Below are positions 60,883 to 64,000 of a stretch of 64,000 nt of DNA, piece by piece. A model generated the notes under the pieces. It had not been told where the DNA came from and made no database searches. It worked only from the letters and a program-made list of their open reading frames with translations. The translations under genes and the position numbers were made by a program. Positions within the stretch are counted from its first letter, which is position 1, and each line of letters opens with the position of its first letter. This DNA is from Tamarix chinensis (taxonomy: Eukaryota; Streptophyta; Magnoliopsida; Caryophyllales; Tamaricaceae): positions 33,450,563 to 33,514,562 of the forward strand of contig CM060181.1 in the NCBI GenBank assembly GCA_030549775.1, in the 5' to 3' direction.

Positions 60883-61234
60883 TATAAGGCATGACCCAGC
60901 ACCTTTGTAACATGAGAAGAAGAATAGTTGAATATTTGAATCTAATAACTAGCATACTACTAGGTTATCTTTCTGTCTTTTGAGTAAAAATGTTCTTCCT
61001 AAAACTACTTGGAGTAATCTTAGCTATTGCCTTTTGAATGTGTTCTTGTAGGAACATTCAAATATATCTTCTTGTTATATTTTTGTTGAATCGTGCTTGA
61101 AGATTTATAGCTTTCTTTAATTCTTGGTTGAATCTTGCTTAAAGATTATCATCCTTCTCCTTAATCTTTAACCCACCGATCCTAACCTTCATTCTAACCA
61201 TTGATACTCCTATTTTCCTAGGAAGATTCACACT

Positions 61235-62023
61235 AGTTGTTATTTTCACTTAGTCATTTGATGTTTGTATAACTTTAAACTATTCTTGTCCTTTATGTTA
61301 TTTGAGCATTCTCTCTCTATGTGTATGTGTGTGTATGTGTGTTAGGTTTTAGATCTAACATCAGAAGGTTGACATAACATCTATCTTAAGCTAGATGCAG
61401 TAGTGGCATGCAAATCTTTCACTTATGCAAGTCTTTCAAAAAAATGAAAACTTTAGGTTGTAAGAAAATGATGGTGTTATATATGCCATATGATTGCTTT
61501 GCTTTTTGGACAAATTGAGTTGCATCATGTGTTATGCAAATACATGTATTAAGTTGGTAATTTTAATTTTAGAATCTTTTTCGTGCCCGATAACATGTTA
61601 TGTGCTAGAAGGCATTTAAATAGAGAAAAAAAGATAAAGAGGAAGAGATGAGAAAATGTATTATCCTCTTTGCCATTCATTTGTGTATTCGTTCCACCCT
61701 ACCTTTACATAATATTTCGTCCTTATTACATTAATAATGTAACGAGGTTAAAGATAAGAAGTGGCCTAGAATATAAAAAGTTAATTAAAAAAGTACTACA
61801 ATTAATAGAAATAATAAGTATATTAAACCTAGAATTTTTTTGGGAAGAAAATTTTAATATATTACAAGTGCATAAGACAATCATAATATGTAAGGATGAT
61901 ATTTACGTCATCAAGCAAATTTTGTGCGACTATTATTGCATAAATAATCAATTTCTCCGCAGCAACCAAGTTTGACATCTGGGCCACTCTACTGAATGCA
62001 GCCATGCAGTACCGGTCCCTGCC
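61235..62023. other. Intergenic region upstream of the P450 gene
   Basis: Non-coding AT-rich sequence with a short TG-rich microsatellite at 61320-61342 (tgtgtatgtgtgtgtatgtg). From about 61960 the base composition rises in GC towards the gene. No retrotransposon motif is seen here, so this is probably host DNA. Confidence 0.5.
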
Positions 62024-62031
62024 TTTATAAT
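62024..62031 (+). promoter_or_regulatory. Putative TATA box of the P450 gene
   Basis: TTTATAAT in the context gcctttataattgg lies 81 bases before the preferred start codon. A transcription start near 62055 would leave a short leader. This is inferred from position and composition only. Confidence 0.4.
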
Positions 62032-62111
62032 TGGTACTCGCTTCATAATAAACTTTTATTATGCGCCGGCAATAGAAGCCTAAACTGAAACCGCATATGA
62101 TATTCGCCACA

Positions 62112-63721
62112 ATGGAGCAATGCTCCGTACTTCCTCTTCCACTGCCCACCGACAGCATTACCATCACCCTCATAGCCACCACGCTTCTCACCCTCTACCT
62201 CCTATACTTCCTCTACCTCCGTCATGAATTCCGAGGCCCAGTTACGCTTTGGCCAATCCTGGGCGCCATGCCAGGTTTATGCCACAACCGAAACAGACTC
62301 CACGACTGGTACGTCGAAACTTTGACAAGAACCGGTCCAAAACTGGCATACCAAACTTGCTCATTCTCTCTCCCATATTTCGCCTCTACTTACGGCCTTT
62401 ACACCATCACTTGCCACCCTAAAAACATCGAACACATACTCAAAACCCGGTTCGATAATTACCCAAAGGGACCGGTATGGCAAGAATCCTTTTATGATCT
62501 GTTAGATGAAGGCATATTCAATAGTGATGGAGATGGGTGGAGAAAACAGCGAAAAGCTGCAGCTCCTGAGTTTTGTACTAGGACTTTAAGGCAGGCCTTG
62601 GATCGGTGGGTGAAACGGAGTATTAAAAACCGGCTTTGGCCCATTTTAGAAGAAGCGGCTTCGAACGTTTCTGTTGTTGATACGCAGGATTTGTTGTTAC
62701 GGTTAACATTCGATAATATTTGTGGGTTAACATTTGGGAAGGATCCGGAAACACTTTCTCCGGGTTTACCTGAAGCTCCGTTTGCTAAAGCTTTCCAGAC
62801 CGCGACAGAGATAACACTCCAACGGCTTATCTATACTCCCGTAGTGTTTAGGTTTAAGAAGAGGTTCAATATTGGTGACGAAAAAGAGCTGGAAAAAAGC
62901 CTCAAAATTCTTGATAATTACATGTCCGACGTACTTGACGAGTGCGAGGATCTCCCTCTGATGACTTATTGTCCCGATTCATAAAATTACGAGGCATAGA
63001 GGGAAATTATGCAAGTAACTCGGACTTAAAACGTATAGCGATGAACTTCATGTTGGCCGGACGAGACACATCTTCGGTAGCTATGAGCTGGTTCTTTTGG
63101 CTCATCATGAACCATCCAGCGGTTGAAGACATGATCGTGAATGAAATCAAGCGAGTTCTTAGGAAGACACGTGGCATCTCCGAAGGTGTTGATATGATAA
63201 AATGGGTGCAGGAGCCCCTGGAGTTTGACGAGGCTGATAAATTGGTGTATTTAAAGGCAGCCTTATCGGAGTCACTAAGGCTGTATCCGTCGGTGCCGGA
63301 GGATTTCAAGTATGTGTTGAGGGATGATGTTTTGCCTGATGGAACGAAGGTGAATGCAGGGTCGACAGTGATCTATTCGATTTATGCAATGGGAAGGATG
63401 AAGGAGATATGGGGGGAAGACTGCATGGAGTTTAAACCAGATAGGTGGTTAGTCCGGATAAAAGAAGGTGAGGGTGAAGGTGAGTACCGGTTTGAACCAC
63501 CTAATGAAGCGTTTAAGTTCGTGGCATTTAATGCAGGACCAAGAATGTGTCTGGGGAAAGATTTGGCTTATTTGCAGATGAAGTGTGTGACTTCATCTGT
63601 GTTGTTGAGGTATAGGTTGTCATTGGTTCCCGATCATCGGATTGAACAGAAGATGGCTTTGACGTTGTTTATGAAGCATGGTTTGAAGGTTTATCTGCGT
63701 CCAAGGGACGTGAAGTGTTGA
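62112..63721 (+). pseudogene. Cytochrome P450, CYP86A-type fatty acid omega-hydroxylase, with a frameshift
   Basis: CYP86A enzymes hydroxylate the omega carbon of fatty acids in the ER for cutin and suberin monomers. The start at 62112 (MEQCSVLPLPLP) is preferred; an in-frame ATG lies at 62097. A membrane anchor (ITLIATTLLTLYLLYFLYL) is followed by a proline-rich hinge (GPVTLWPILGAMPG), HILKTRFDNYPKGP, LLRLTFDNICGLTFGKDP, the I-helix AGRDTSS, ESLR, FKPDRW and the heme loop [10 protein letters not shown]. All key residues are present. Between 62924 and 62950 the frame changes: VLDECE versus [11 protein letters not shown]. The length, 1610 bp, is one base short of a 536-residue gene. It has no visible intron. 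It is either a recent pseudogene or a sequencing error in a working gene; nearly everything else is intact. Confidence 0.85.
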
Positions 63722-64000
63722 AGTTATCATGGTGTCTCAACATTTATAGACCATAGTTTTTGCCCACAACTGTATTTCACCATTAGTATATTCATATTCC
63801 ATCATTTATAACTTCATGTTTCATCACCATTGATCCAAAAATGTATCTCAAAATATGTTTTACCAATACTAAGCTCATGTTTTACCATTTGATTAGAACT
63901 CAATATTAGTATGATTATGCCTATTCTAGAGGTTTAATAATAAATAAATACAATATAATACTCAAGAAGAATTTGAATTGATATAATATTCAACAAATAT
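63722..64000 (+). terminator. 3' flank of the P450 gene with poly(A) signals
   Basis: AT-rich sequence after the stop codon. Overlapping AATAAA hexamers at 63939-63948 could direct polyadenylation, about 220 bases after the stop. Nothing else is recognisable up to the window end. Confidence 0.45.

Larger units (their letters stand above)
42827..61234 (+). mobile_element. CRM-like retrotransposon F/E split by nested insertions
   Basis: RT and RNase H lie at 42827-43980; integrase continues at 56883-58213; the 3' LTR is 58214-61234. The left piece ends in AETLSRR and the right piece resumes at the codons that follow this point in element A, so both belong to one element. The segment between (43981-56882) is a solo LTR with two further insertions. 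The 3' LTR holds a CACTA-type element. The 5' LTR, gag and protease are missing. It is close to element A (same LTR family, same stop codon in RT). Confidence 0.8.
58214..61234 (+). repeat. 3' LTR of element F/E, interrupted
   Basis: Starts TGATGCAGGAGCAT and ends near GATTCACAC. Both arms (58214-58706 and 60886-61234) align along the LTR of element A (524-1354). The middle, 58707-60882, is a CACTA-type insertion. Confidence 0.8.

Noticed and set aside
62930..62960. Intron explaining the frame change in the P450 gene
   Set aside because: The two frames meet within about 25 bases, far too short for a plant intron, and no GT...AG pair removes only the extra bases.

Overview
This window is plant nuclear DNA, most likely from an angiosperm with a large, repeat-rich genome. 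Nearly all recognisable sequence is degenerate LTR retrotransposon of Ty3/gypsy type (CRM-like chromovirus, Athila, Tat and Tekay/Del types), plus one plant L1-type LINE and one CACTA-type DNA transposon. The DNA is AT-rich and I found no bacterial-style operons. The only host gene I can support is a cytochrome P450 of the CYP86A type near the right edge (62112-63721, + strand), and it carries a frameshift. I see no new defence or biosynthetic system. The interest lies in how the repeats are nested, deleted and fused.

Left part (1-32 kb). A CRM-like element (A, +, 524-6484) is followed by an Athila element on the - strand (B, 6485 to about 24120). B was split in its RNase H region by an L1 LINE (12513-20143, + strand, 5-bp target duplication). 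The LINE was later split by a solo Tekay-type LTR (12932-16658, perfect 5-bp duplication TGGTG). B's gag end is fused to the RNase H of a second CRM-like element (D, -). D's 5' LTR lies head to head with an inverted LTR copy (26999-28609). A non-coding stretch and a diverged LTR-like block with a tandem repeat of about 212 bp follow.

Middle (32-42.8 kb). Athila element C (+, 32043-40384) has a truncated 5' LTR, a complete 3' LTR and a tRNA-Asp type primer site. It has gag, protease, half an RT and an integrase; the RT active site and RNase H are deleted. A Tat-type 5' fragment (40385 to about 42826) follows and passes directly into CRM-like RT sequence.

Right part (42.8-61.2 kb). One CRM-like element (F/E, +) can be followed across insertions. 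It is split by an old solo LTR (H, 43981-56882). H is itself split by a solo Tekay LTR (44386-48446, duplication CATGT) and by a strongly deleted Tekay element (50653-55904, duplication AGGAG). The element's 3' LTR is split by a 2.2-kb CACTA-type element (58707-60882, 3-bp duplication TAT).

Genes and expression. All retrotransposon reading frames carry stops, frameshifts or deletions, so none looks autonomous. The P450 would act in fatty-acid omega-hydroxylation (cutin/suberin monomers) if its single-base frameshift is a sequencing error; otherwise it is a recent pseudogene. All family assignments were made by eye from remembered motifs and were not checked by database search.
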